Below are positions 34,282-45,976 of a stretch of DNA of 64,000 nucleotides, piece after piece. The stretch is from Poa pratensis (Eukaryota > Streptophyta > Magnoliopsida > Poales > Poaceae): contig CAMZMU010000049.1 in the NCBI GenBank assembly GCA_947311845.1, forward strand, positions 4,602,421 through 4,666,420, given 5' to 3'. Under the pieces are notes generated by a model, which saw only the letters and a list, made by a program, of their open reading frames with translations, was not told the origin of the DNA and did no database searches. The number at the start of each line of letters is the position of its first letter. Position 1 is the stretch's first letter. The position numbers were made by a program, and so were the translations under genes.

Positions 34282-35364
34282 CTACATGAAGGAACGCATG
34301 CGTGGGCGCACGATGGACTGAGCGCCGTCGACGTAGATGGTGGTGCCCGTCATGAAGCGGGACTCATCGCCGACCAGGTAGAGCACCGTCGACGCCAGGT
34401 CCTTGTCCGGGTCCAGCCATCGCCCCAGCGGCATCACCTCCACAGTCGCCTTCTCGGCCTTCCCCTCCCCCACGGATACCGGGAACTTGTCGTCCAGGTG
34501 CAGGCCGCGGCAGACGGCGTTCACCCTGATCTTGTGCTTGCCGAGCTCCATTGCTGAGTGCTGACAGCTGAAAGAATGACGAACATTTAGCACCGTAGGA
34601 TTTCAGTGGGCATTAAGGCTTCTTGGTAGCAGGAAGGAACGCTTACTCTGACCAGCTGATGAACTGCGCCTAAACTTGTGCCGTATGCCGCAGCCCCCGG
34701 GTACAATCCTCTCTCGGCACCGATGATCTGCGTTAAGCACACTATAGAACCACCGGACTGCGCGTCCCGGAACCTCTTCGCGATCGCCTTGATGAGAAAC
34801 CACGGTGTGGTTACATTGACTTTCATGGTCTTCTTGTACTCTTCTTCAGTTACGCTGAGGCAATCTTGCACTTCCCCTGCTCGTACATACAGTACATCCA
34901 AGCAAATATCCATGGTTCACAGAGGTTCAGGGAGGAAATTAATGGATGATACAAGCTGAAGCTGAGTGAAAGATTCGGAGAAGAACTGAAGAATCATTTA
35001 GGATTCAGAGAAAGAATGTGTATCTCAGTGTCAGTGCGTACATACCCTGGTAGGAGCAGCAGTTCACCAGGGCGTCGAGGCCGTCCCCGAAGCAGCGCCA
35101 CGCCGCCTCCACCGCCGCGCCGGCGGCCGCCTCGTCGCAGGCCTCGAAGTCCAGCCCGACCACGGCCACGGACGCCGCTCCTCCTGTCCCGCAGCGACGG
35201 ACTTCCTCCGCCGTGGCGGCCAGGGCGGCCTCGTCGCCCACAAGGACCAGCCTGCAACCGTGGCTGGCGAGGCCGGTGGCGATGCCCCGCGAGACGGCGT
35301 CGCCGCCGCCGTTGCAGGTGACCATCACCCGCTTCGCGTAGGCGGCGGCGGTGGCGTCGCCCAT
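34282..35364 (-). CDS. Short-chain dehydrogenase/reductase, plant SDR subfamily, intact
   Basis: Three exons read from right to left: 35,364-35,046, 34,876-34,647 and 34,560-34,282, with GT-AG introns. They total 828 nt and give 275 residues with no break. The Rossmann start is [17 protein letters not shown], a loosened form of the usual TGxxxGxG cofactor loop. [24 protein letters not shown], then [15 protein letters not shown] follow; the usual YxxxK catalytic pair has Y but Leu replaces Lys. The C-terminal part, [20 protein letters not shown] to [20 protein letters not shown], is standard. As I recall, the same changes occur in orthologues of this plant subfamily, so it may be a non-classical or binding-only SDR. 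NAD(P)-dependent oxidoreduction is the family role; the substrate is unknown. The start at 35,364 is the first ATG of the frame; the open frame extends upstream without ATG. Confidence 0.85.
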
Positions 35365-35424
35365 CCCCTTTCCCTTCTCCGGTTCGGTTCTCCCCCTCGC
35401 CGCCCTCGGCGCCACCAACCAATT

Positions 35425-37750
35425 GTGTCGCAGTACTTTTTTACTAGAAAATAGTATTAAATTTTGGCTTACAAGTTCCAGTGCTCACTCCAATTTTAAA
35501 AATTCGAAAATTATATTTGTGAGTTTCAAAAAATTCCGAAAAATTCCAGGTGTAGTAAATATTCTATCCCACGAACGTGTAAAATGTCAACTTCAAATAA
35601 TTTTTATTCTAAGCTACACAAAAATGACGAATGTGTGGATCTAAGTATGTATATTATCAAATCTGCAAGTTTTATTAGATTTTGTTGTTTTGTGTAGCCC
35701 ATAATATAAAGTATTTCAAATTCACATTTTGCATGTTTGTGGGATACATCATTGGCTACATCCGGATTTGTTTCAATAGTTTTTTTAAACTCGCAATATG
35801 ATTTTAGGATTTATTTTTTAAACGAGGGAGCACTAGAGATCGTGAGCCAAAAACACTTTCAGTTTATTTTCCTAGTATTTAAAATATTGATATTTTTCTA
35901 AACTCTTGGTCAAAGTTAGTCAAGTTTGACTTTTCAAAGAAAACTATAGTCCTTATAAACATGAATGTAGGGAGTATAATAAAAGAGATTCCAAGCGGCA
36001 TTTACAACCCAACAAACATAAAAATTGTTGTAAACAAAGAGGGGAAACTCCCCAATAAGGAAAAAAAGACTAATCTCCGCCTACCCACCACATCGGCATC
36101 GACAACGGCTGAAAGGCTGGCCACATAAGAGACCTGCCGTTCCTTAGGACTCTAACACGATTTCTCGGTCACTGTCTATTGCAATGGGCGACCTGTTGAA
36201 GAGCATATGTTCTCTTGGCGGTATAAGCACCATACCGCCAACGCAATTAACCGGCGACGAGTCAATCTCGGGCTGCCAATCAGGCTTTCCCCACTGCCGA
36301 AGGACTTTCCCCCATGTCTCTTGCCAACACATAGCCCAACTAGATGTGCTAATGTATCTCCATCTCTTGGTCACAAAAGGACAAGATTCTGGGTGCAGCG
36401 ACCCACGCCTTATGAGCATATCGTCCGACCAGCAACGGTTCTATGATGCTAGCCAGGCAAAAGACCGACAACTGTACGCAGCCCCGGAGCTCCAAACCGG
36501 GTCTACAATCTCTCCCCTAATAGTCCTCGCAATGTTAAGACATTCTTATCTTAGTCCTGCCACGGAATACAGACACATCAATAAAATATGATGCATAATT
36601 AATGGGTTGCTTTTGAGTCTTATCTTTAGCAACCAGCTATCTCTAAATTTGTAGGGAGACATATTATGGTAAGAGATCATTTCTTAGTTGACCCATTCGT
36701 GGTTTTATAAAATCCTAACCCAAAATGTGGTGTTTTTTTTAATTAACTCGGTTCTTGGTCCCTCAAGTTTCTGACCGGATGTTCAATCGTCAGGTTCCTT
36801 TAATATCACGTCGCGTGAGAATCTGAACTGCCCAGCCCAGCCTGATTTATGCGTGAGTGCTTCTTTGTCATACCCAGAAATTTATTTTTTTTAAAACCCA
36901 GAATATATAACAGTCTAATGTGTGTCCTCCCTTGAGCCTTTTCCTTCTGCCACGTAGGCCTTACATCGGGACCCACCGGTCAAACACTCGTTTACAGCGA
37001 CCGATCAGTCCCTTTTGCTACGTTGTTACTAAATAAGGGTGATTTTTTATTTATAAAAATTCGCATCACGGTGGTTTTTTTAAACCCTAACCTGAAATGT
37101 GGTAATTTTTTGCAAGTAACTCCGAAGTACCGGATCGCGAGTTCACGACAGCTCCCCCCACCATACGACTTGCTCAGTTCATGGACATCGTCATATTCTG
37201 ATATGGGCTTAACTTTAAGCTAGAGTGGTGCCTAGCTAATGGTAGCATATAGGGGATGACCCATATATCTATGATGATCTACGGTCGGGACCCTATCCGG
37301 CCTACAACGCTCGAGGTTGTAGGCGTCCATCTTGGTACTCCACCGACCTAACCCATCGTGCAACACCTACACTACATCCAAAATACGATCCACCGGACTC
37401 AAGTTATGGAAGGTCACTCAAAATCTTGGTGTACAAGACAAGAAGTCTCCATATACACGAGGAGGAATCTCAGGACCTACAGGAGAAGACGATGGAAAAA
37501 GGGGGAAAACATTTATCAGGTCATCACCACACGACACCACCATATAGCCTTCAAACCCTAGTTCCTCATCTCGTTGAGTTCGCAGTTCAACTCGCCAAGA
37601 TCCTCGTTGTACTCATACACTTGTATTATCTATATCTATAAAGTCTTAAGGAGTAACGTTTATCTCATCTTGAGAGGACAGAGCATAGGTAAAACTTGGT
37701 TTGTCCATTACCAACTAATAAACATACTCCTGATCCTTGGAAGCACGATT
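35425..37750. other. Intergenic stretch with MITE scraps and a possible LTR remnant
   Basis: No gene recognised. A Stowaway-like end (GAATGTAGGGAGTATA) lies at 35,964-35,980. ORFs near 36,144-36,591 match nothing I know; one (minus, WSYISTSSWAM/WGKVLRQWGKPDWQ-like) may be a retroelement scrap. The region 37,250-37,700 has the look of an LTR (GTACTCATACACTTGTATTA) but lacks definable ends. Confidence 0.35.
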
Positions 37751-37754
37751 GTCA

Positions 37755-39048
37755 GAGCATCTCCAACAGAGTCGCTTAATATCGTGCACGCTGAAACCCC
37801 GCTATTATACTGCGCGCGGGGTCAAAAACCGTGCTCCAGCATGCGCGTGGTAAAACCAATCAAGCGTGCTGGAAATTGAGGCCCCACGCGCGGCGTCTTT
37901 TGTGCGTCCGCTTCAGCGCGCTGGAAAAGAGAAAAGGCGCAAGATTCGTCCAACCATCGGATCTGAAAGCTCCTCGTGCTCGCGCCGCCGCCCGCCCTTT
38001 CCCCCACCTCCTCCGGCGACCCAGCCACGCTCCAAATCCCTGCGCCCGAGATCCCCCACCGCTTCCCCAGCGCACCGCCGCTCCCACGACTGTCGGAGAG
38101 CCGCAGCCGTGGTGAATCGGCCGCCGCCGCCGCTTCTCCCGTAGCCTCCGCTGCTTCCCCGGCTCCTTCGGCTCTGACTCGCCTCCCTCAGCTCGCCGCC
38201 GCTGCCTCGAGCGCCCAGATTTGTCTGACGACCAGCGCCCGGCGGTCGTCGCAACTCGGCGCCCGCAAGGTGTTTGACAAAATCCTTGCAAGGTACAAAA
38301 ATTTTGCCTCTTAATTTTTTTAAAATTAATTTTGTGAGTTTGTTGGTAGGTTCTAGTTCAAAATTTAATTTTGTAGATGAGTTCATCCTATGATTCTTCC
38401 GATGAAGAATGGGACTTTGAGGAAAAGGAGAACATAGCAATGTTTTTGGCTATCCACGCGAATAAGAAGCCGAAGCATGGTGATTCAGTTTTCAGTCGAG
38501 AGAAGTTGTGGTGGGAAAGGATCGAAGCTCACAACAAGTTGATGCGGAATTATTTTGTGGAGACACCCACATACCCCGAGCGCTACTTTCACCGCCGTTT
38601 TAGGATGGAATCAACTTGTTCAAGCAACTCGCGGAGTCTTTGGCGGTGCATGATTGGTTTTTTTAGCAACGGAGGAATGCCTCCGGAGAACTTGGGCATA
38701 ACACATTCCAAAAGGCGACCGCCGCTTTGCGTATGTTGGCATACGGTATTCCGGCGGATCTAGTTGATGACCGCCGCTTTGCGTAATAATAATTAAGCTA
38801 TTTGTTGTTGATTTATTTTGTATGTATTGATCTTCATTGTTCTATTTCAGTGTTGGATTGTTGTTTGTGCTGGTCGCGTGCGCTGCATTTTAGCGCGCCT
38901 GATGAAGCGCTACCAGCAGCGTGCTAAAATATAGCACATCCGGAAAAGCAATCCACCCCCCCCCCCCCCCCCCCCCCCGCGCTAAACTGTTATTTCGGTG
39001 TTGCAAACAAATTTTAGCGCGTCGAGCTATCGCCTATTGGAGATGCTC
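37755..39048 (+). mobile_element. Internally deleted PIF/Harbinger element with transposase N-terminus
   Basis: The ends are GAGCATCTCCAACAG and, inverted, GAGCATCTCCAATAG, a common Harbinger-type terminus. TCA is duplicated at 37,752-37,754 and 39,049-39,051. From 38,377 an open frame reads MSSSYDSSDEEWDFEEKE, then WWERIEAHNKLMRNYFVETP and TYPERYFHRRFRM, the start of a HARBI1-like nuclease. A shifted frame near 38,710 adds FQKATAALRMLAYGIPADLV, normally found a little further along. The DDE catalytic domain is absent, so the element has lost most of its transposase by deletion and would need a helper. A poly-C run of about 23 lies at 38,956-38,978. Confidence 0.8.
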
Positions 39049-39051
39049 TCA

Positions 39052-40690
39052 AGGGCCCAATGAGGGATCGAGATAGGCAATCAAAATGTGTGTGGGGGTG
39101 GGGGGGGGGGGTGAATGATTGCGCTGAAGCAAATTAAAACTTTTCTCGAAAGTTCGAACCCTGAAATCCTAATCTGTTCGTGATACTAAAACAGTCGTAT
39201 CTCAAGTTCTATTGAACCAAAAAATGTGTGTGAATACTCTAATGAAAGGTATGGAAATTATCTATCCATCGCAAAAAGGATCAGCTCGGTCGGAGTTATG
39301 AATCAAAAGATATGATCAGAACAGCAATAGCTGATAGAAGACTGCGAAAATCAATCTAGATCCAATTTCGAGAATTAGCAGGAAAGATAGATTAATGGCA
39401 GCACAAACTTCCCTTAATCTCGTGAAAAAACTGCAGCAAAGTATTAGAGAGACCTAACGCAGAGATTTCACCAAGATTAGAGAAGCACAGATATGACGAC
39501 ACCGCCAAAGATCACTTTATTGCCACGATGTCAATCGGTTACAGAAGATGCGTGCCAGCATCCAAAAACTCTCCAAATAATTCTAGGTCTAAATCTGAGT
39601 TTCTCTCCTAAGATGCACTCAAAAATCTAGCCTATACCCCTCTATCTATTTAAAGATCTAGGCAAACCCTAAAACAAAGTCTAAAACGAATCGGACGGGC
39701 CGATCAGCCGCCGCAAAACGTTTCGCTACGACACACCTAATCACAGAGCACGTCTGTCCCGTGCGCTGCATGCACATGCAGCAGCAGCAGCAACACACGC
39801 ATATGCATGTGCATGTAATCCAACTCCAAAAGATCACACGTGCATGCACTAAGCACATGTAACGCTGCTAAATAAATTCCTTAGCATTAGCTCCGTTTAT
39901 CCGTATATTTTTCTTCGCGACGCCTCGTTCCTCATGACGTCCTCAGAATCTCGAATCTCGACCAACATGTCGAATGTCATCTTCAGTACCGTACATCTCC
40001 GGTACAAGTCTTGTACGACAAACCGGTGCCCTCCCGGATCATCGTAGCCTTCACTTTCGTTGTTCCTTCGCACGAACGCCTCGCATGACCTTGATCCCTC
40101 GACCTCAGCTTCTCCCAAGTTTTGTCCCTCGATCCCGTCATCGACCACGTTCCTTCAGCTCCGGCAACACCTGAAAGTGATCACAACCAATAACCAGTAC
40201 AAGCACAAGTCCACGACTTGACTCAGGGTAAATTCTACACAACTCACACCACGTTATCACAGAAGAAGCTAATGGATCAGCACACCACTAGCAAACTATT
40301 AAACCCAATATAAGATACCAATCACCACACAAGTATCCATATCACCAAAAGTATCCATATCAATGTTCTACTTAGCACTTGTCAATGTTGCACATCACAC
40401 ATGATTTCACACCCAACAATTATCCTTCCACATACTTCCTACAAAAGGAGAATTTACAAATCGTTTTACATGATTTATGTGTTTTGACAAATATTTACTT
40501 GTACTCCGTTTCCCCTCCATATTCGTTCGACATACATATTTGGATAATATATATGTGTATTTAATTTTGTTTCTGAGGTTGTGGAATCCGGTTGCGCTTT
40601 TGGCACATAATAATTCAGAAAGAAGGTTATATAATCCGAAACACAATGAGATATGTGATCACTCATCACATCACACCTATAATTTCTTGC
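39052..40690. other. Probable LTR-retrotransposon debris, no gene
   Basis: A G-rich run (39,098-39,110) is followed by phrases such as AACAGTCGTATCTCAAGTTC that feel like retrotransposon LTR or UTR sequence. The minus-strand frame at 40,148-39,897 (FDMLVEIRDSEDVMRNEASR) recalls short ORFs in such elements. The segment has no identifiable borders. It is 3' of the DUF1618 gene. Confidence 0.3.
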
Positions 40691-40693
40691 TAG

Positions 40694-41947
40694 TCACACT
40701 TTGAACAAGGCACAGCTAATATTGTAGTTTTGGTTCCGAGATCTTCCATCAGGAAATGGCGCGACATGTTGGATTGTCTTGTTACTCATGTCAAGGGCGA
40801 GGAGCCATGCCTTGTTGTCCTTGGGCCCCACCTTGCACTTGAGGTAAACGACATCAGTACCATCCATGCTCAGGGTGGGGTAGTATGGGCGAAGGTTCTT
40901 TCCAGTGTTCTTCTCCACGAGGCCAGGCCCAGGGAGCAAGGCAGAGTGTGTCATGTCGTCGACATGGACCAAGCTCCCCCTTCGCCAGCAGTTGGACGAG
41001 ACCGTCCTGGTCCAAGTCACGAGCCTCCAGCCAGTGTACTCGTAGGTGTCCTTGGGACGCGTGTTGGCGGCCTCGCCCAAGGCCAGGTCTTGGTCGTAGA
41101 GCACCTCCTGCTTGGAGACGTCCTGCACAAGGAGCCTCCTGCAGTGCTCGATCTCGACGAGCTTGATCACGCCGTCGACGCAGACCATGTCGCGAAACTG
41201 CTCTGTGCTGCGGGATCCCGTGTAGGCACGGTTAACCGGGAGCAGGGTGGGCAGCGGGATGACGCGGAACTCGGGGTCGTCGTCGAGGACAGGGTTGCGC
41301 ACGAGGATGACGCGCCGGAGATCCACCCAGCCGATCTCCCCGCCGCCGAGCACGATCACCTTCTTGGGATCCATTGCGGTCCTCGCGCGAAACGGCAGCG
41401 TCACCGCTTGCTCCTTCCACGTTCCCAGATTTGACCGGAAGACGTGGAAATCGTACGTATACGGCCCGTGCGCGTACGTGTGCCCAAGGGCAGCCAGGAC
41501 GAAGTGCTCGCCATCGTCGCACGGCACGACTGCGACGTGCGGAGGATGGAGCTTCTCGAGGTGGTCATGCAGTCCCGGGAGCGGCTGGAGCGACTGTGGC
41601 TGGCCACGCCTTGATGCCCGGTAGAGGAAGTACTCTCGATTGTAATCCCGGCCGAGCTTGACGCAGAGCGTGAGGAGGGCGAGGTTGTCGGCGGAGTGGA
41701 CCACGGTCGGCTTGGAGGAGTAGGCGGCGTCCTCGTTGCCACGGCAGTGGACGCAGAAGTGGGTGACGCCCGGCGGCTCGGCGGGGAAGAAGGAGAAGGC
41801 GATGGGATGCCCCGTGCTCGTCAGGGCCTCCGCTCTGGTCTCGTTGTCGCGATCGGCGACGTAGCCCAGCGTGTTGAGGAGGACACACGCGGGAGGGCCG
41901 GAGGTGCTGGCCGGCACGGCGGGAGGATGGTACGAAGCAGCGTACAT
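40694..41947 (-). CDS. DUF1618 domain protein, intact single-exon gene
   Basis: An uninterrupted 417-codon frame from the ATG at 41,947 (MYAASYHPPAVPAS). The N-terminal part has CVLLNTLGYVADRDNETRAE, then SADNLALLTLCVKLGRDYNR. The centre has GGGEIGWVDLRRVILVRNPV followed by FRVIPLPTLLP, the signature of the DUF1618 domain greatly expanded in grasses. The later part has YEYTGWRLVTWTRTV and YPTLSMDGTDVVYLKCKVGP, and the protein ends with YNISCALFKV. Family members lack assigned biochemistry; many resemble F-box-associated beta-propeller proteins without the F-box. No signal peptide or membrane helix. With the SDR gene it is one of only two unbroken genes here. The opposite-strand frames over it are shadows. 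Confidence 0.9.
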   Translation of the reverse strand: MYAASYHPPAVPASTSGPPACVLLNTLGYVADRDNETRAEALTSTGHPIAFSFFPAEPPGVTHFCVHCRGNEDAAYSSKPTVVHSADNLALLTLCVKLGRDYNREYFLYRASRRGQPQSLQPLPGLHDHLEKLHPPHVAVVPCDDGEHFVLAALGHTYAHGPYTYDFHVFRSNLGTWKEQAVTLPFRARTAMDPKKVIVLGGGEIGWVDLRRVILVRNPVLDDDPEFRVIPLPTLLPVNRAYTGSRSTEQFRDMVCVDGVIKLVEIEHCRRLLVQDVSKQEVLYDQDLALGEAANTRPKDTYEYTGWRLVTWTRTVSSNCWRRGSLVHVDDMTHSALLPGPGLVEKNTGKNLRPYYPTLSMDGTDVVYLKCKVGPKDNKAWLLALDMSNKTIQHVAPFPDGRSRNQNYNISCALFKV

Positions 41948-42022
41948 CGCTGATGGTTTTGTCGATCGGAGCTCGGCCGGCGATGGACGGGATCGGATCT
42001 GGTAAGCTTGGGCGGCCTCCCT

Positions 42023-42030
42023 CTATATAG
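42023..42030 (-). promoter_or_regulatory. TATA box of the DUF1618 gene
   Basis: On the minus strand the sequence reads CTATATAG about 80 bases before the ATG at 41,947, predicting transcription start near 41,995. Position and sequence are ideal for a plant core promoter. Confidence 0.6.
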
Positions 42031-42059
42031 TCCGCTTTTGGAAAGGGCACTGCTAGCTC

Positions 42060-43340
42060 GGAATTGGCGTCCGGTATTTAATTGCTTCCAATCGGACTGT
42101 TTGCCGTATGATTCGGTCAATTTAGAGCGTCCGATCCTGTGGTTAAAAAGGGCGCATGGGTTGTTAACTGGAATTTGCACTTATTGTTTTGGCTTTCCGT
42201 AACTGCTTCCGTAAATTAAGTCAATTTGTAAAGCTAATTGGAGCATGTATAGTGGGACACGATGTTTTGACTTGTAGGTGTAGATATACCCATTACAAAA
42301 AATAATTTTTAAATCTTTTTAAAATGTCAAAAATTCAAACAAAATGTTGGGGCACATCCGGACATTCTATATTCGCACATAAATTTTCGTGAAAAAGTGT
42401 CTTTTTTACACATCCCACAATAAATGTTAGTTTTTCACAAAACTTTTTGTGCGGACATAGAATCCCATGAGCCAAAGATGATTTCTCATTTACACTATCA
42501 CCTATAAGCCAAAGATGATCTTCCATATACAATGGCTATACTTTAGCATTGCCAGGCATGATGGAGAAGAGAGAATCGAAAAAAAGAGTATTGTTTAAAA
42601 AATATATCGACCGCTCTATTAATCATCATCAACAGTGAAAAGAATCTCAAAAGTAATAAAATTACAAACAATATGTGAATTTTCGTAACACTGACGAAGA
42701 TGTTGCAACACTGACAAAACTGAAGGTGGTGCGGTGCGGCGCTGCAGAACTTATTTTTGGCCAGTCCCCAACAGCAGCCACGCCCGGCGCCGCCACCACC
42801 ACCGTCGTGCGCTCTACACGAGCCCCGCCGTCGTTCGATGCACCGATCCGGCGCGCAGATCCCTGGCGCAGCCAAGCCAGCAGACGGAGAGCGAGCGGGC
42901 TACCGTGGCCGATGGGCTCGATGAGGAGCGGCGGAGCACTGCTTGCGACGGCCGGCCCGGGACACCACGGCGTGGCTCAGCCCAGATCCGGGAGCCGGTC
43001 GGTCGGGGAGGCAGCACTGCTTCGACCGGGACCAAGCTCGTCGTCCTCCTCGTTGCTGCAGCCGGCGGCGGCGGCATCTGCTCCGGCCGGCGTGACCATG
43101 TTTCCGAGACGCTTCGCCGCTCCGGCCAAGGGGTTAAGCTTCATCTTCTTCTTCTGTATAAATTTAACAATCCGGTTTAAAATCTCTCGTCCAATTTTGA
43201 CCTTCTTCAGCCGTAATCGATTACTACTGCTAGAGTCCTATACAACAACATTTGCATGCCTTGCCGTAGCAGTACTTACCATGTCCATTGAGTAGAGTCC
43301 CGATACTGCACACGTGATTTTATATATCTATGTCTTCAAA
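42060..43340. other. Intergenic stretch with a GC-rich island
   Basis: The island at 42,740-43,140 is open in several frames but with no recognisable domain (low-complexity Ala/Arg/Ser). It lies upstream of the FtsH-like gene and could contain its promoter or a transposon fragment. A small inverted arrangement of AGCCAAAGATGAT occurs at 42,471 and 42,505. Confidence 0.3.
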
Positions 43341-43404
43341 CACATGCGATCCAGAGAGAGATTGGAGTAGGTGCCAAGAAACAAAACTGTAGCTTCAGCG
43401 ATTC

Positions 43405-45976
43405 ATCCAGCAGAGCCAGCGACACGCCCTGTTCATCACGGCCTGCCGCCTCGCCCTCTCCAAGGTCTGTCTCCTTGGTCTTCTATTTTTCCAGCATGCT
43501 TTTCAGTCTCAAGACAATGAGGAGGCTATTCCAGTCCGAATCGAACCGTGGGATTAATTTTGTGTTTATCGATCTGAAACTGCAACTGCAAGGCATTGTG
43601 TGCGCTTCAGATCGATTGCCACTTTATTTATGGTCTGCAATTGCTGTCGCCGATTTTCCATTGTTGATCCTCTATATATTTGTGTCACAGGCTGCCACAT
43701 ATCTTGCAAAACACACATCGGCAGCGGCGGCTTCTTTCAGGGCACCTGCTGCAAATACAACTAGTGGCGCAGGTAATAGTATGTCCGGTTGCTTTTCTCT
43801 CCATCGTACGACAGGCTTAATCTGCCTGTTTATGTGGCTACTACCACCTACTTTTTCGTTGACGGTTGCCATTGAGGAACTCGGTTTTGCTTGTTGCTTA
43901 CTTGGTGCAGGTAGTGTGCTTAGAAATCTGGTACAACAGCGGTACCTATCAAGCTTTGCTGGTCAGAGGCTACGGGTGTGCGCTATGATGCAGCTTATCG
44001 AGGTAGCCGCCTTTTCTCTTGTCGCTTTTACTAATTAGTGTATGTGCCTTCTTACCCATAATTAAATGGCATGCAATTTGTCTTGACAACTTTTGTGTGC
44101 ACGGGTGCATTCTATTCTCTATGCAGGAATTTCAAATGCAGCAAGGGAGGAAGGACTTGGCACTAAAAATGCACCCTGTTACATAGTAGAGAAAGATCTA
44201 CTTAAAAAGCAGCTTCTACGCACCGCTGGAGGCCTTGTGATTACTGGCACTGGGTACTATGCCCTTAATAAGTTGATGAAACGAGAAGTTCCTATGTCTG
44301 AAGATTCGAAAGAAGTTGCTGAGTCCAAAGATTCGAAAGAAGTTGCTGAGTCCAAAGATTCGAAAGAAGTTGCTGAGTCCAAAGATTCGAAAGAAGTTGC
44401 TGAGTCCAAAGATTCGAAAATGTCTAGAAATTGGAAAGAAGTGTCTTTGGATTCGAGCACAAAATTCAGTGATGTAAAGGGGGTTGATGAAGCCAAAGCT
44501 GAGCTGGAGGACATAGTTCGCTACCTACGAGATCCCGATGTGAGTGCGGCATTGCCATCAACCTTCGATGCAGGTGTTTTGATTCAGTAATACTTACTTT
44601 CTTGATGCGGAGTTATTACCCTAGTCCTACATGTTTTGCAGAGTTTCACACGCCTTGGTGGCAAGCTTCCAAAGGGCGTTCTGCTTGTTGGCCCGCCTGG
44701 CACAGGAAAGACCATGTTGGCAAGGGCTGTGGCCTGTGAAGCAGGGGTACCATTCTTCGCATGCAGCGGCAGCGAATTCGAGGAGGAGCTTGTGGGTGTT
44801 GGGGCTAGAAGAGTGAGGGATCTCTTTAGTGCAGCAAATAAGCGGTCCCCTTGTGTAATATTCATCGATGAGATTGACGCCATTGCTGGGCACAGGAGGG
44901 CAAATGGTTCAAATTTTTCGAGGGAGACACTTGACCAGCTGCTTGTTAACATGGATGGCTTCAAACAGAACGAAGGGATCATCGTTCTCGCAGCGACCAA
45001 CCTCGTGCAGTCACTGGATAAAGCCGTTCTTAGACCTGGGCGTTTTGACCGTCATGTTCAGGTTCCTAATCCAGATATCGAGGGCCGGCGGCAGATCCTG
45101 GAGGCTTGTATGTCCAAGGTACGTACTCAGTCCAGAAATATAAGGCCTCTTCATAGTCTTCAATGCAAGACTTTGACCTTTCTCTATGATTCCTTTTTTC
45201 AGGTCAAATCCATGGATGTGGACCTGATGACCCTTGCGAGGGTGACACCGGGGTTCTCAGGTGCAGACCTTACAAACTTGGTGAACGTTGCTGCCCTGGA
45301 GGCTGCCAAGGATGGGGCAGTAGCTGTTATGATGGATCACATTGAATACGCCAAAGACAAGATCATGATGGGCAGTGAGCGCAAATCAGCTGTGATACCT
45401 GATAACTGCAGGAAGATGACTGCCTACCATGAGGGAGGAAGGGCACTTGTTGCTATCTACACGGATGGCGCTCGCCCTATCCACAAGGCTACCATTGTCC
45501 CGAGGGGCAACGCTCTCGGCATGGTGATGCAGCTGCCAGAGGAAGAAGATGTGTATAAAGTCTCAAGGAAGAAGATGCTCGCAAAATTGGACATCCTCAT
45601 GGGAGGTAGAGTGGCTGAGGAGCTTATGTTTGGGGACAGCGAGGTGACTTCTGGCGCCTTGTCTGATCTAAGCGAGGCAACTCAGCTGGCGATAGACATG
45701 GTCACCAAGTATGGTATGAGCCAGCGGACTGGTCTTGTTTCCTATGGCAATGGCGATGATGCTGGTGGTGAGAAGAAGATGGCAGCGGCCTTAAGCAGGT
45801 ATACGATAGCCCTCGTCGACGAGGAGGTGAAAGAACTACTGGCCAAGGCTCACAAGAATGCGAAAAAGATTGTCACGGCCCACAGTAAGGAGCTTCATGT
45901 GTTAGCCGATGCCCTCCTTGAGCATGGAACTCTCACTGGGGATCAGATAAAGCAGCTACTTTCGCCAAATAAATAA
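43405..45976 (+). CDS. FtsH4/5-like AAA protein with altered zinc site, 5' end uncertain
   Basis: Well-supported exons are 44,127-44,539, 44,642-45,118 and 45,203-45,976. Likely upstream exons are about 43,405-43,461, 43,691-43,772 and 43,911-44,002, but no start codon was found, and joining 44,002 to 44,127 needs one extra base. The AAA module has Walker A GPPGTGKT, Walker [10 protein letters not shown] and the arginine-finger region LRPGRFDRH. The protease module has [12 protein letters not shown] where FtsH4-type proteases have HEGGH: the second zinc-binding His is Arg. The pore motif is ELVGVG rather than MFVGVG. A 27-base unit (GATTCGAAAGAAGTTGCTGA...) is repeated four times at 44,304-44,411, adding DSKEVAESK repeats before the AAA domain. 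FtsH4/5 relatives are membrane-bound hexamers degrading unfolded organellar proteins. This copy could at best be an ATPase/chaperone or a FtsHi-like subunit; it may also be a decaying duplicate. Confidence 0.75.
44304..44411 (+). repeat. Four tandem 27-bp repeats inside the FtsH-like coding region
   Basis: Each unit encodes DSKEVAESK in frame. The copies are essentially identical, so the expansion is recent. It is a coding minisatellite that lengthens a charged linker before the AAA domain. Confidence 0.9.

Noticed and set aside
40730..41434. A 234-codon plus-strand ORF
   Set aside because: Shadow of the intact DUF1618 gene on the other strand.
44304..44411. Regular repeats that could suggest a CRISPR array
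   Set aside because: Direct in-frame coding repeats without spacers in a plant gene.
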